Source: Brevundimonas goettingensis (GTDB lineage: Bacteria > Pseudomonadota > Alphaproteobacteria > Caulobacterales > Caulobacteraceae). From it: 64,000 nucleotides of DNA. Position numbers and translations under genes: made by a program. A model generated the notes under the pieces. It worked only from the letters and a program-made list of their open reading frames with translations, was not told where the DNA came from and searched no databases. Position 1 is the first letter of the stretch; every line of letters starts with the position of its first letter. The stretch lies in the NCBI RefSeq assembly GCF_017487405.1, contig NZ_CP062222.1, forward strand, positions 2,093,001 to 2,157,000, in the 5' to 3' direction. Below are positions 8,348 through 16,455 of the stretch, piece by piece.

Positions 8348-8362
8348 GTTCCGGTTATGTTC
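8348..8362 (-). promoter_or_regulatory. LexA (SOS) box in front of the radical SAM/udgX operon
   Basis: The plus strand reads gttccggttatgttc, an exact match to the alphaproteobacterial LexA operator GTTC-N7-GTTC. It abuts the start codon of the minus-strand radical SAM gene (ATG at 8347-8345) without a gap. It lies inside a CCGGTT/AACCGG inverted repeat (8351-8356 and 8365-8370). With the operator this close, the transcript would have almost no leader. Confidence 0.8.
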
Positions 8363-8423
8363 TCAACCGGAAGCCACGTCCAGCGTGGCTATAAAATCAA
8401 TGTGGACAAGCCCTTAGGCCACC

Positions 8424-9353
8424 CTACCGCAGATAGTTCAGCAGGGACGTATCCTTGAGCTGGCTGATCACCTGGGCCGATGCCTGGACCGCCAGCTGGG
8501 CCAGCTGGATGTCGGTGACGGCCTTGGCCATATCGGCCTCGGTCTTGGTGTTGACCATGTCGCCGAGCTGGGCGACCTGGGCCTCGTGGCTGGCGTTGGT
8601 GCTCTCGACCTGTTTGGCCAGGGCGCCGTTGCGCGAGATGACCTCGATCGTCGCGGTGCTGGCCGTATCCAGCCGGTTGAGCTGGGCGGTCAGGAAGGTC
8701 TTCTGGGCGTCGGTCGGCTTGCCGGTCAGGGGGCCGGTCGCCGGATCGTCGTTATAGGCCTGGATGTCCTTGAAAATCTGGAAGATCGTCGTGCCCAGGT
8801 CGTCGGCCAGATAGCCGGTGCGGACCGTTGTCTGCTCGCCCAGACGCGAGGTCTGGGGCAGATCGTCGTTGGTGAAGGTCGAGGCGATGCTCGGTGCGGC
8901 CTTCAACTCGGCCATGGTCGAGACGGTGACCGGCGCCTTGGTCGAGTCGGAGCCGGCGAACAGATAGTTGCCCTGGTGCTGGGCGTTCAGCCCGTTCTGG
9001 ATCGACTGGAACTGGCCCTGCAGCTCCAGCATCAGGGTGTTGATGTTCTCGGTGGCCAGGGCGCTGCCTATGGCCGAGCGGGCGCCGGTGACGCCGTCGC
9101 CGACCTGGTTCAGGGCAAGGTCCTGGCTCTCCAGCCGGTCAGCGACCGCCGTGCCGGTGTCGATGAAGCCCTGGACGCGGTTCTGGGCGGCCTTCAGGGC
9201 GGTCAGGCTCTCGGCCCCGCGCCCGAAGCCCTTCATGTCGGTGGCGATCTTCTGCGTCGACAGCCGGGTCTGGGCCTCATTCTGCTGGGCCTGGGCCGAC
9301 ATCAGATTGAGAAGTGCCGACTGATAATTGCCCGTGGTCGAAACGCGGCTCAT
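8424..9353 (-). CDS. flgL: Flagellar hook-associated protein 3 (FlgL)
   Basis: This 309-residue protein has the flagellin-like ends expected of FlgL: an N-terminal helix starting SRVSTTGNYQSALLNLMSAQ and a C-terminal helix with VTDIQLAQLAVQASAQVI and LLNYLR. FlgL forms the second junction ring between hook and filament. Its start overlaps the flgK stop by 4 bases (ATGA), so the two are co-transcribed and probably translationally coupled. There is no signal peptide, consistent with export by the flagellar type III system. Confidence 0.93.
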   Translation of the reverse strand: MSRVSTTGNYQSALLNLMSAQAQQNEAQTRLSTQKIATDMKGFGRGAESLTALKAAQNRVQGFIDTGTAVADRLESQDLALNQVGDGVTGARSAIGSALATENINTLMLELQGQFQSIQNGLNAQHQGNYLFAGSDSTKAPVTVSTMAELKAAPSIASTFTNDDLPQTSRLGEQTTVRTGYLADDLGTTIFQIFKDIQAYNDDPATGPLTGKPTDAQKTFLTAQLNRLDTASTATIEVISRNGALAKQVESTNASHEAQVAQLGDMVNTKTEADMAKAVTDIQLAQLAVQASAQVISQLKDTSLLNYLR

Positions 9354-11473
9354 TGGACCATCCCCAGAAGCGTGTCGTACATGTCCTTGACCGCCTGAAT
9401 GAGGCGGGCGGAAGCGTTGAAGGACTGCTGGAAGGTGGTCATGTTGACCAGCTCCTCGTCCAGATTGACGCCCTCATAGGCCGTCTGGCGCGTCTGGGCC
9501 TCGGTGTGGACCGCATCGGCGCTGGCGGCGCGGGTCTTGGCCGCCGCGGCGCGCGCGCCGATGTCGCCCGAGAAGTCCGAGGCGTAGCGCGACACAGACT
9601 GCTGGCCCGCGGCCGAGCCGCCGCTGGCCTGGAAGCTCACCGTCTTCTGGCCGGCGTCGGCCAGACCCAGGGCCCCGCGACCGTCGCCGGAGGCCAGGGC
9701 CGTGGTCCCGGCGGCCGCCGACAGGTTCAGCTGGGCCAGCGACAACTTGGCCGGATTGCCCGAAATGTCGGCCCGCACCTTGAAACCGTCGGCGCGCGAG
9801 GCCCGCACCCCGCCGCCCAGGCCGAACAGCTCGGTCATGGAGACGCCGGATGGGACCTGGGTGGTGGTGTCCTTGATGACGCTCATCGTCGCGGCCGGGT
9901 CGGTATTGCCCTTGAAAACCACCGATCCGGTGGAATCCAGGCTGAAGGTCCCGTAGCGGCCCACACCGGTCACGGGGTTGTTCATCGCCGTCAGCAGTTC
10001 GGACATCGTGCCCGTCCCGGTCGGCACCGTCACCGTGAGGTCGCGCAGGCGCGTGCCGTCCGGCTCGGCGAACCGCAGGATCACCGTCTCGCCCGCCGCG
10101 AAGCCGTGCAGGGAGCTGGCGGTCAGGCCGATGTCATAGTTCGACGGGCGATCCGCGGTGATCAGATCGTTCATCCCGAAATAGTGGGAGAAGCCCCTGC
10201 CCGCCTTGCTGCTGGGCGAGGTCGCGTCGTCGGCGATGACGACGCCGTCGGTGGCCCCGGCCGCCGTGATGCTGAGCTTGCCGTCGGTGAAGCTGGCGGT
10301 CGCGGCGCCGGCCAGCTGGGTGTTCAGCGTCGTGAGGAAGGTCGCGGGCGTGGCGGCGACGCCGTTGATCGTCATGGTCCCGCCCGAGAAGACGATCGGC
10401 ACCCGGGTGGTGACCACGCCCGAGGCATTGGTCACCGCGATATTGGTCGTTCCGGTAAAGCCGGCCAGGGCCGTCTCCAGCGTCTGGCCGACATTCTTGC
10501 CGGTCAGGGTCTGGGGCGCCGGGACGGCGGAGTTGGCGTTGTGGGCGCGGTTCAACTCGTCCGCGACATGGGTCATCAACTCGCCGAGACGCTCGGCGGC
10601 GGCGGGGGCCTCGATGTCACGCGTCTCCAGCAGGCCCTTGATCTCGCCCGAGACCAGGCCGTCGGTCAGGGAGCGCTTCTGACCGCCGGGCTCGGTGATA
10701 TAGATGTCGTCGAACTTGCTCTCGGCATTGACCGAGCCGGCCGCGCGATACTCGATCTTCGCCGCACCGGCGCCCGCCAGCAGCAAGCCCGAACTGGTGC
10801 GGACGGTGACGCCGCCGTTGTTCCTCTGGGTGACCTTGACGTCCATCAGCTCGGACAGCTGGCCGATCAGCGTCGCCTGGGTCGTTTCCGAGCCCGAGGC
10901 GTCGCCGTTGGTGGCCAGGGCCTTGGCGATGTCGGTGTTCAGGGTCTCGATCTGCTTGAGCAGGTCGTTGGCCTTCTCCACGGCCGTCTGGACGCGGCCG
11001 TCGGCGTCTTCACGCACCGACTGGATCTGGCCGGCGATGCGCGCGGACTCGTCGAACAGGGCTTGGGTCTTGAACAGGGCTTCCTGCCGCAACGGCGAGG
11101 AGGTGGCGTTCTCGGCCGTCGCGGCGAAGGCGGAGAAGATGCCGTCGATCTGGGAGAAGAAGCCCGTGTCCCCGCCCGGGTCCCCGAACAGGGTCTGGAT
11201 CCGGTCATAGAGTTCGTACTTCACGTCCTGGCGATTGGCCTCGGCCGACGAGTTCAGGCTGGCGGCCTGAAGGAAGCGGTCGGTGGCCAGACGGACGCGC
11301 GCGATGTCGACGCCCGAACCGACCCCTTCGGTCGTCAGGGCGACCTGATCGGCGATCTTGCGGACATAGCCGGGCGTGTTGACGTTGGCGACGTTGTCGG
11401 AAACCACGCGCAGCTGGGCTTGGGACGTGGCCAGACCGCTGTTCGCGATGTTCAGGATCGAGCTGAGCGACAT
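9350..11473 (-). CDS. flgK: Flagellar hook-associated protein 1 (FlgK)
   Basis: The 707-residue protein begins MSLSSILNIANSGLATSQAQ and then LRVVSDNVANVNTPGYVRK, the rod/hook-family N-terminal helix, and ends with VNLDEELVNMTTFQQSFNAS, ARLIQAVKDMYDTLLGMV, the matching C-terminal helix. The middle is long and Gly/Ala/Thr rich, as in other alphaproteobacterial FlgK proteins. FlgK is the first hook-filament junction protein. It is transcribed from a sigma-54 type promoter about 150 bases upstream (11624-11638) and is divergent from fliK. Confidence 0.95.
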   Translation of the reverse strand: MSLSSILNIANSGLATSQAQLRVVSDNVANVNTPGYVRKIADQVALTTEGVGSGVDIARVRLATDRFLQAASLNSSAEANRQDVKYELYDRIQTLFGDPGGDTGFFSQIDGIFSAFAATAENATSSPLRQEALFKTQALFDESARIAGQIQSVREDADGRVQTAVEKANDLLKQIETLNTDIAKALATNGDASGSETTQATLIGQLSELMDVKVTQRNNGGVTVRTSSGLLLAGAGAAKIEYRAAGSVNAESKFDDIYITEPGGQKRSLTDGLVSGEIKGLLETRDIEAPAAAERLGELMTHVADELNRAHNANSAVPAPQTLTGKNVGQTLETALAGFTGTTNIAVTNASGVVTTRVPIVFSGGTMTINGVAATPATFLTTLNTQLAGAATASFTDGKLSITAAGATDGVVIADDATSPSSKAGRGFSHYFGMNDLITADRPSNYDIGLTASSLHGFAAGETVILRFAEPDGTRLRDLTVTVPTGTGTMSELLTAMNNPVTGVGRYGTFSLDSTGSVVFKGNTDPAATMSVIKDTTTQVPSGVSMTELFGLGGGVRASRADGFKVRADISGNPAKLSLAQLNLSAAAGTTALASGDGRGALGLADAGQKTVSFQASGGSAAGQQSVSRYASDFSGDIGARAAAAKTRAASADAVHTEAQTRQTAYEGVNLDEELVNMTTFQQSFNASARLIQAVKDMYDTLLGMVQ

Positions 11474-11528
11474 CGACCTAGGCCCTCTTCACCAGAACGC
11501 TGCCCGGCAAGCCCTGCCTGCCAACGCG

Positions 11529-11542
11529 CGTTTTTTGCCCGG
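11529..11542 (-). promoter_or_regulatory. ftr-like (FlbD-binding) element, copy 1
   Basis: On the minus strand this reads CCGGGCAAAAAACG and continues cgcg. It is an exact inverted copy of the 14-mer at 11671-11684. The sequence resembles the ftr elements bound by the NtrC-type activator FlbD in Caulobacter. It lies in the transcribed leader of flgK, about 70-85 bases downstream of the expected start of transcription. Confidence 0.6.
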
Positions 11543-11623
11543 CCACGGAAAGGCTACGACGCTGTAATGCGTTGAAACCAAAGACAATCGTGGATCGCGC
11601 CTGAATCATGATGTGCAAGGAGC

Positions 11624-11638
11624 GCAAACACCGGGCCA
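11624..11638 (-). promoter_or_regulatory. Sigma-54 promoter of flgK-flgL
   Basis: The minus strand reads TGGCCC-GGTGT-TTGC, with the invariant GG and GC dinucleotides at the spacing of the -24/-12 consensus TGGCAC-N5-TTGC. Transcription should begin near 11612, giving a leader of about 140 bases before flgK. Confidence 0.75.
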
Positions 11639-11670
11639 AGCTTTCAGCCGTGAAACGAATGCCTCGCGAG

Positions 11671-11684
11671 CCGGGCAAAAAACG
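11671..11684 (+). promoter_or_regulatory. ftr-like (FlbD-binding) element, copy 2
   Basis: The plus strand reads CCGGGCAAAAAACG followed by gcg. It is identical over 14 bases to the inverted copy at 11529-11542. It lies about 100 bases upstream of the fliK promoter and about 35 bases upstream of the flgK promoter, so a bound activator could serve both. Confidence 0.6.
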
Positions 11685-11784
11685 GCGAAGGCGCGGCAAG
11701 TTTGGCCGCAGGTCGCAGATTGCCGGGCCAGCCCACCCCGAACATTCTCCCATATTTTCATAGACTTGACTTCACAATCCGAAC

Positions 11785-11799
11785 TGGCCCGACCTTTGC
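11785..11799 (+). promoter_or_regulatory. Sigma-54 promoter of fliK-flgD-flgE
   Basis: The sequence TGGCCC-GACCT-TTGC matches the -24/-12 sigma-54 consensus with correct spacing. Transcription should start near 11811, about 58 bases before the fliK ATG. Confidence 0.78.
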
Positions 11800-11868
11800 G
11801 ATGGAGGCTTCGAATGACCCGGGCGCAGCAGGCGCCGACCTCACCTCTTCAAAGTCGCCTGCAGACGC

Positions 11869-13626
11869 ATGTCTCTTCCCTCGTCCGCCATCGCCTCGCT
11901 CGTCCCGCCCGCCCCGACCCGGGCGGCGAAGGCGGCCGCCTCGGCCTCAGGTGACGATTTCGGCGCCCTGATGGCCGCCGACCGGGATGACCGGGACGCC
12001 GTCGCAGCCGCCGCCAAACAGGCGGCTTCGAAGAAGGCGGCCGCGAAAGCCGACGCCAAACAGGACGCCTCCAAAGCCGAGACAGCCAAGGCCGACGCCG
12101 CCGACCAGACTAAAGAGACCGCCGCCCCGAAAGCGGAGACGGCGGACAAGCCCGCCGAGGCCGCGAGCGACGCCACGGTCGTCGCCGACGCCGCTTCCGA
12201 CAAGACCGATGAGACGGCCCAGGACGGCGACATCCTGCTGAACGCCGCTCCGGCCCCGGCCCAGCCCCTGATTCCGTTTTCCACCCCAGCCGTTCAGATC
12301 GCCGCCGCAGCGGCCGAGACCGCCGAGGCCGCCTCCGCCGCGATCGACGCCACGACGGCCCCGTCGCTCGAGCCCGTTCCGGCTCAGCCCGCCCAGACGA
12401 CGGACGAGACGGCGGCGCAAACCTCGGCGCAGGCCTTCGACCAGGCTCCGGCTCAGGCCACCGCGCAGACGACGGGCGCCACAGCGACCGCTGAGGCCGC
12501 CCCGACCTCACGCCCCGCCGAAGAGGCGGCTGTCGCCGCCGCGACCGCCGCCATCGAACTCGCACAGGCCGCGGCCGAGACCGCCGGCCCGGTCGCGGGC
12601 GCCGTCGCCGACGTCGTGGGCGATCTTCTGGCCTCGGCCCTGAAGGCGGACGCCAAGGCCCCGCCGCCGGGGCCGGTTCTGGCCGCCGTCGCCGCCAAGG
12701 ATGCGTCCGCTTCCGACAAGGCGGTCTCCCCGACGAGCCAGGCTACATTCAGGGCAGAAGCTCCCGTCGCCGAACCGGTCGCGGTCGAAGCTCAGCAGCC
12801 GGCTCCCGCCGCCCCGACCGCCGCTGAGACGTCTGCCGAGACCCAGGACGTGACCGAGGCTGCCCCGCGCATTCCCGCCCATCTGCGCGGCGAAGCCGTC
12901 TCAAACGCCCCTGTTCGGGCCGAGGCCTCCGAGGGCGCCGCGACCAGGGCCCTGGCCACGGCGACGGCCGCCACGACGCCGGAACAGACTTCGGCCGCCC
13001 CCGTCTCCGCCTCGACCTCGGCCTTCGCGGCCCAGGTTCAGGCTCAGGCCCAGACGCAGGACCCCGCCGCGCCGCTGGCCCTGAGCCCCGACGCCGTGCC
13101 GACGGCCCAGACCGCCCAGACCACTGCTTCGATCCAGACCACGCCCGCCGCGATCGCCCAGTCAGGGGCCCAGTCCGGCCTTTCGCGGGCGACGCTGGAG
13201 ACCACGGTCCAGATCGCAGCCCAGATCACCCGCCAGCTCGCCGGCCGTTCGACCCGGTTCGAGATGGGACTGACGCCGGAAGGCCTGGGCAAGGTCAATG
13301 TCAGCATGGACATCGACGCCAGCGGCCGGCTGACCGCCCAGCTGGCCTTCGACAATCCCCTGGCCGCCGCAGACCTGCGCGCCCGCGCCGACGAGCTGCG
13401 CAGCCAACTGCAGGACGCCGGCTTCACCCTGGCCGACGACGCCCTCAGCTTCACCCAGCAGGACGCCTCGTCCTCGAACGGCAACGATCGCGGCTCCGAG
13501 CAGCGTCAGGGCCGCGCCTTCGCCTCGGCGTCGCGCATCTCCGATCAGGCTGACGCCCTGCCGCCCGTTCCCGCCGCCTGGGTTTCCCTGTCCCTCACGC
13601 CTCGCGGCGTGGATATGAAGGTCTGA
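11869..13626 (+). CDS. fliK: Flagellar hook-length control protein (FliK)
   Basis: The 585-residue protein is mostly low-complexity Ala/Thr/Pro/Gln sequence (residues about 1-430). It ends in a compact domain with RSTRFEMGLTPEGLGKVNVS and LAFDNPLAAADLRARADELR, the hallmark of the Flg_hook C-terminal domain of FliK. FliK measures hook length and switches export from hook to filament proteins. It is followed directly by flgD and flgE, the hook cap and hook protein, matching the Caulobacter hook operon. The ATG at 11869 is the first in-frame ATG after an in-frame stop at 11815-11817. No good Shine-Dalgarno is visible before it, so the exact start is less sure than the gene. Confidence 0.9.
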   Translation: MSLPSSAIASLVPPAPTRAAKAAASASGDDFGALMAADRDDRDAVAAAAKQAASKKAAAKADAKQDASKAETAKADAADQTKETAAPKAETADKPAEAASDATVVADAASDKTDETAQDGDILLNAAPAPAQPLIPFSTPAVQIAAAAAETAEAASAAIDATTAPSLEPVPAQPAQTTDETAAQTSAQAFDQAPAQATAQTTGATATAEAAPTSRPAEEAAVAAATAAIELAQAAAETAGPVAGAVADVVGDLLASALKADAKAPPPGPVLAAVAAKDASASDKAVSPTSQATFRAEAPVAEPVAVEAQQPAPAAPTAAETSAETQDVTEAAPRIPAHLRGEAVSNAPVRAEASEGAATRALATATAATTPEQTSAAPVSASTSAFAAQVQAQAQTQDPAAPLALSPDAVPTAQTAQTTASIQTTPAAIAQSGAQSGLSRATLETTVQIAAQITRQLAGRSTRFEMGLTPEGLGKVNVSMDIDASGRLTAQLAFDNPLAAADLRARADELRSQLQDAGFTLADDALSFTQQDASSSNGNDRGSEQRQGRAFASASRISDQADALPPVPAAWVSLSLTPRGVDMKV

Positions 13627-13630
13627 TCCG

Positions 13631-14344
13631 ATGGTCGCCGCAGTCACCACAGTCGATTCAGCCGCCGCTAACGCCAATTCCGCCCGGACCAGCCTGGCGA
13701 CGAATTTCGACACCTTCCTGACCCTGCTGACCGCCCAGCTGAAGAACCAGGATCCGCTGTCGCCGATGGACTCCACGGACTTCACCGCCCAGCTGACCCA
13801 GATGACCGGGGTGCAACAGCAACTGCTGACCAATGATCTGCTCACCAGCCTGCTGGCGGCCCAGAACGGCGGCGGCCTGGCCAACGGCTCCAACTACATC
13901 GGCAAGGAAGTCACCGCGGTCTGGGCGGCCGACAAACTGACCGACGGCAAGGCCAGCTGGAGCTACGAGCTGGGCGCCGACGCCACCGACGTCAGCCTCT
14001 CGGTCCTGGACAGCGCCGGCAAGGTCGTCTGGACCGGCAAGGGCAGCGAGCTGAAGACCGGCTCCCACGACTTCACCTGGGACGGCAAGACCACCGCCGG
14101 CGGCCAGATGTCGGACGGCGGCGTCTATACCCTGAAAGTCAGCGCCACCAACGCCGCGGGCACGGCCATAAGCAGCCAGGTCCTGATGACCGGCACGGTC
14201 GACGGGGTCGAGCTCTACGACAACGTCCCCTACCTCAACGTCGGCAACACCATCATTCCGCTGAGCACGGTCATCTCGCTGCAGAAGAAGGCCGTCGCCG
14301 AGACCCCGACAGACGCCAGCACCCCCGCCACGGCGGACGCCTGA
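13631..14344 (+). CDS. flgD: Flagellar hook capping protein (FlgD)
   Basis: The 237-residue product contains the FlgD N-terminal motif FLTLLTAQLKNQDPLSPMDS followed by TDFTAQLTQMTGVQQQL, and then a Tudor/FnIII-like FlgD region with a DFTWDGKTTAGGQMSDGGVY segment. FlgD caps the growing hook and is needed for FlgE assembly. It starts 4 bases after the fliK stop, so it belongs to the same transcript, and flgE follows after 47 bases. Confidence 0.95.
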   Translation: MVAAVTTVDSAAANANSARTSLATNFDTFLTLLTAQLKNQDPLSPMDSTDFTAQLTQMTGVQQQLLTNDLLTSLLAAQNGGGLANGSNYIGKEVTAVWAADKLTDGKASWSYELGADATDVSLSVLDSAGKVVWTGKGSELKTGSHDFTWDGKTTAGGQMSDGGVYTLKVSATNAAGTAISSQVLMTGTVDGVELYDNVPYLNVGNTIIPLSTVISLQKKAVAETPTDASTPATADA

Positions 14345-14391
14345 TTCCCTTCCCCGAACGCCAACAGTTTTAGTTTCAAGGAACACACGCC

Positions 14392-15864
14392 ATGAGCATC
14401 AACAGCGCCCTTCTGGCCGGGGTCTCGGGCCTCTCCGCCAACTCGGCCGCCCTGGCCGCCATCTCGCAGAACATCGCGAACGTGAACACCATCGGCTACA
14501 AGCGCGTGGCCAGCGAGTTCTCTACCGTGGTCAACAGCCAGACGCGCGGCGCGGGCTATTCGGCGGGCGGCGTCCTGTCCAACACCCGTAACTACATCTC
14601 GCAAGGCGGCCAGCTGCAGCGCACGACCGAGTCGACCGACCTCGGCATTTCCGGCGCCGGCTTCTTCGTCACCACCCAGAAGGCCGAGGGTCTGGACGCG
14701 ACCGACCCACGCCTGTTCACCCGCGCCGGCGCCTTCCGCGTCGATGAGTTCGGCTATCTGAAGAACACCGCCGGCCTGTACCTGCAGGGCTGGCCCGTCG
14801 ACAGCAACGGCAACCTGAACACCGACCCGTCGGACCTGGGCCGCCTGCGCTCGATCAACGTCGGCTCGGTCGGCGGCACCGCCGAGGCCACCACCCGCGC
14901 CCAGCTGAACGCCAACCTGAAGTCCAGCCAGCCTGTCTCGGCCGAAGCCAAGGCCGCCGCCGCTTACGCCGCCGACCCGCTCGATCCCGCCGGCGCCGGT
15001 CGCTACGACCCGACGACCAACTCCATGGCCATGTACGATCCGGACACCCTGGCCGGGACCAAGCCGGACTTCGAGATGACCGTGCCGGTGTCGGATTCCA
15101 AAGGCGGCCAGCGCACCGTCGCCGTCTCCTTCCTGAAGAGCGCCACCCCCAACCAGTGGTACGCTGAAATCCGCGCGATCCCGGCCAGCGACGTGATCAC
15201 CGGCGCGCCTCTTGCGAATGGTCAGCTGAAGAGCGGCCTGGTGGCCTTTACCCAGGACGGCCGTCTCGACGTCGACGCCATGGCCGCCCTGGGCTCGGCC
15301 GCCCTGTTTTCCGACGTCACTGACGCCAGCATTCACTTTGGCTCTTCCAACTCGGCCGCGCCTGCGGCGGGCGAGATCAAATGGGCGGATGGTCTGGGCA
15401 TCGACAACCAGAACCTGGCCTTCAACCTCAACGCCTCTGCCGGCGGCCTGACGCAGTACGACTCCGACTCCGTCGTCCAGGCCGTGGTCACCAACGGTAC
15501 GGCCTTCGGCAACCTGTCGAACATCGAGATCGACGAGACCGGCTTCGTCACCGCCATCTTCGACAACGGCGTTACCCGCAAGATCGCCCAGCTCGCCCTG
15601 GCCACCTTCACCAGCCCGGACAGCCTGACCCCCGCCAACGGCAACGCCTTCAAGGTCAGCCAGGGCTCGGGGACCTACAACCTGAAGGCCCCTGGCAGCG
15701 GCGGCGCGGGCTTCATCGGCGCCTCCCAGCTGGAAGCCTCGACCGTCGACCTCTCGGCCGAGTTCACCGGCCTGATCACCACCCAACGGGCCTATTCCGC
15801 CTCATCCAAGATCATCACCACCGCCGATGAAATGCTGGCCGAACTGATCAACGTCAAACGCTGA
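14392..15864 (+). CDS. flgE: Flagellar hook protein (FlgE)
   Basis: The 490-residue protein starts with the rod/hook-family helix (ALLAGVSGLSANSAALAAIS, then QNIANVNTIGYKR) and ends with EFTGLITTQRAYSASSKIIT followed by ADEMLAELINVKR. Both ends are typical of FlgE, and the length fits alphaproteobacterial hook proteins, which are longer than the 402-residue Salmonella protein. It forms the flagellar hook. An AAGGA sequence lies 9 bases before the ATG. It is the last gene of the fliK-flgD-flgE operon. Confidence 0.95.
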   Translation: MSINSALLAGVSGLSANSAALAAISQNIANVNTIGYKRVASEFSTVVNSQTRGAGYSAGGVLSNTRNYISQGGQLQRTTESTDLGISGAGFFVTTQKAEGLDATDPRLFTRAGAFRVDEFGYLKNTAGLYLQGWPVDSNGNLNTDPSDLGRLRSINVGSVGGTAEATTRAQLNANLKSSQPVSAEAKAAAAYAADPLDPAGAGRYDPTTNSMAMYDPDTLAGTKPDFEMTVPVSDSKGGQRTVAVSFLKSATPNQWYAEIRAIPASDVITGAPLANGQLKSGLVAFTQDGRLDVDAMAALGSAALFSDVTDASIHFGSSNSAAPAAGEIKWADGLGIDNQNLAFNLNASAGGLTQYDSDSVVQAVVTNGTAFGNLSNIEIDETGFVTAIFDNGVTRKIAQLALATFTSPDSLTPANGNAFKVSQGSGTYNLKAPGSGGAGFIGASQLEASTVDLSAEFTGLITTQRAYSASSKIITTADEMLAELINVKR

Positions 15865-15967
15865 TCGGCAAGTAATTAATCATTAGTGTCAATGAATCGT
15901 CGCTTAAATACTGGCCAGACGGGCTCTTCGGATGGATCCGATTTTATCGTTTCCTTCACCACGAGCT

Positions 15968-15982
15968 TTAAACGGCCTTTAG
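15968..15982 (+). promoter_or_regulatory. Candidate CtrA-binding site upstream of sciP
   Basis: The sequence TTAA-ACGGCCT-TTAG differs from the CtrA consensus TTAA-N7-TTAA by one base. It lies 37 bases before the chosen sciP start, a position that would overlap the -35 region. In Caulobacter sciP is known to be activated by CtrA. Confidence 0.55.
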
Positions 15983-16019
15983 CGCTGCGTGGCTATTGTC
16001 TCATCAACGGTGATTGGTG

Positions 16020-16319
16020 ATGAGGCAAAAGCCCATGTTGCAAGAGCGACGCCTGAATAACAAAGGCGAACAATACGTGGTCGGACCGACTGGCACGCCC
16101 CTGACGCTGCGCGATCTGCCGCCGGCGAATACCGACCGGTGGGTCATCCGCCGCAAGGCCGAGGTCGTCGCCGCCGTTCGCGGCGGTCTCCTGTCGCTAG
16201 AGGACGCCCTTTCGCAATACCGTCTGACGGCGGAAGAGTTCATCGCCTGGCAGAAGGCGATCGACAAATGGGGCATGCAGGGCCTGCGCACGACGCGGAT
16301 CCAGAGCTACCGCTCCTAA
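16020..16319 (+). CDS. sciP: CtrA inhibitor SciP (DUF1153 family)
   Basis: This small basic protein of about 99 residues has the DUF1153 signature: YVVGPTGTPLTLRDLPP, then RWVIRRKAEVVAAVRGGLLS and a helix-turn-helix-like C-terminal part (YRLTAEEFIAWQKAI). In Caulobacter SciP is a DNA-binding and CtrA-binding protein that represses CtrA-activated promoters in the G1 phase. It lies directly after flgE, the same position as in Caulobacter. The frame is open from a TTG at 16014. I prefer the ATG at 16020, and the ATG at 16035 (MLQERRL) is a second possibility. A one-mismatch CtrA site is upstream. Confidence 0.9.
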   Translation: MRQKPMLQERRLNNKGEQYVVGPTGTPLTLRDLPPANTDRWVIRRKAEVVAAVRGGLLSLEDALSQYRLTAEEFIAWQKAIDKWGMQGLRTTRIQSYRS

Positions 16320-16345
16320 GGCTTTCCCTATCAAGGGATAGACGG

Positions 16346-16375
16346 ACGGCCGCTCCCGGCGACGGGGGCGGTCGT
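16346..16375 (+). terminator. Hairpin terminator after sciP
   Basis: The arms ggccgctccc (16348-16357) and gggggcggtc (16364-16373) pair over 10 bases with two G-U pairs and a six-base loop, and the stem extends by two more pairs. The tail is only weakly T rich. Confidence 0.55.
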
Positions 16376-16455
16376 TGTCGTCTGGGCCGCCTGAAAGACA
16401 CACATTGCGACGTCACATGCGGGCAGACCTCGAAATTGTCCCGGTTCCGCACTAG

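Larger units (their letters stand above)
11474..11868. other. Divergent flagellar control region between flgK and fliK
   Basis: This 395-base stretch carries no convincing gene. It holds two outward-facing sigma-54 type promoters (11624-11638 for flgK and 11785-11799 for fliK) and two inverted copies of the 14-mer CCGGGCAAAAAACG, which resemble FlbD-binding ftr elements. The segment 11750-11780 is A/T rich and may bend, as expected where IHF helps sigma-54 activation, but I see no clear IHF consensus. Confidence 0.75.

Noticed and set aside
11507..11525. Possible third sigma-54 promoter on the minus strand (TTGGCAGGCAGGGCTTGC)
   Set aside because: The GG and GC elements are 12 bases apart instead of 10, so the spacing does not fit; the site at 11624-11638 fits well.
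9314..11575. 753-codon plus-strand open frame antisense to flgK
   Set aside because: flgK is certain on the other strand. The product is a Gly/Arg/Asp-rich shadow without any domain.
11814..11954. Small frame of 46 codons with GGAGG 6 bases before its ATG, just upstream of and overlapping fliK
   Set aside because: The predicted sigma-54 transcript starts near 11811, so the GGAGG would not be in the message. The encoded sequence is Arg/Pro rich and looks like an out-of-frame reading of fliK.
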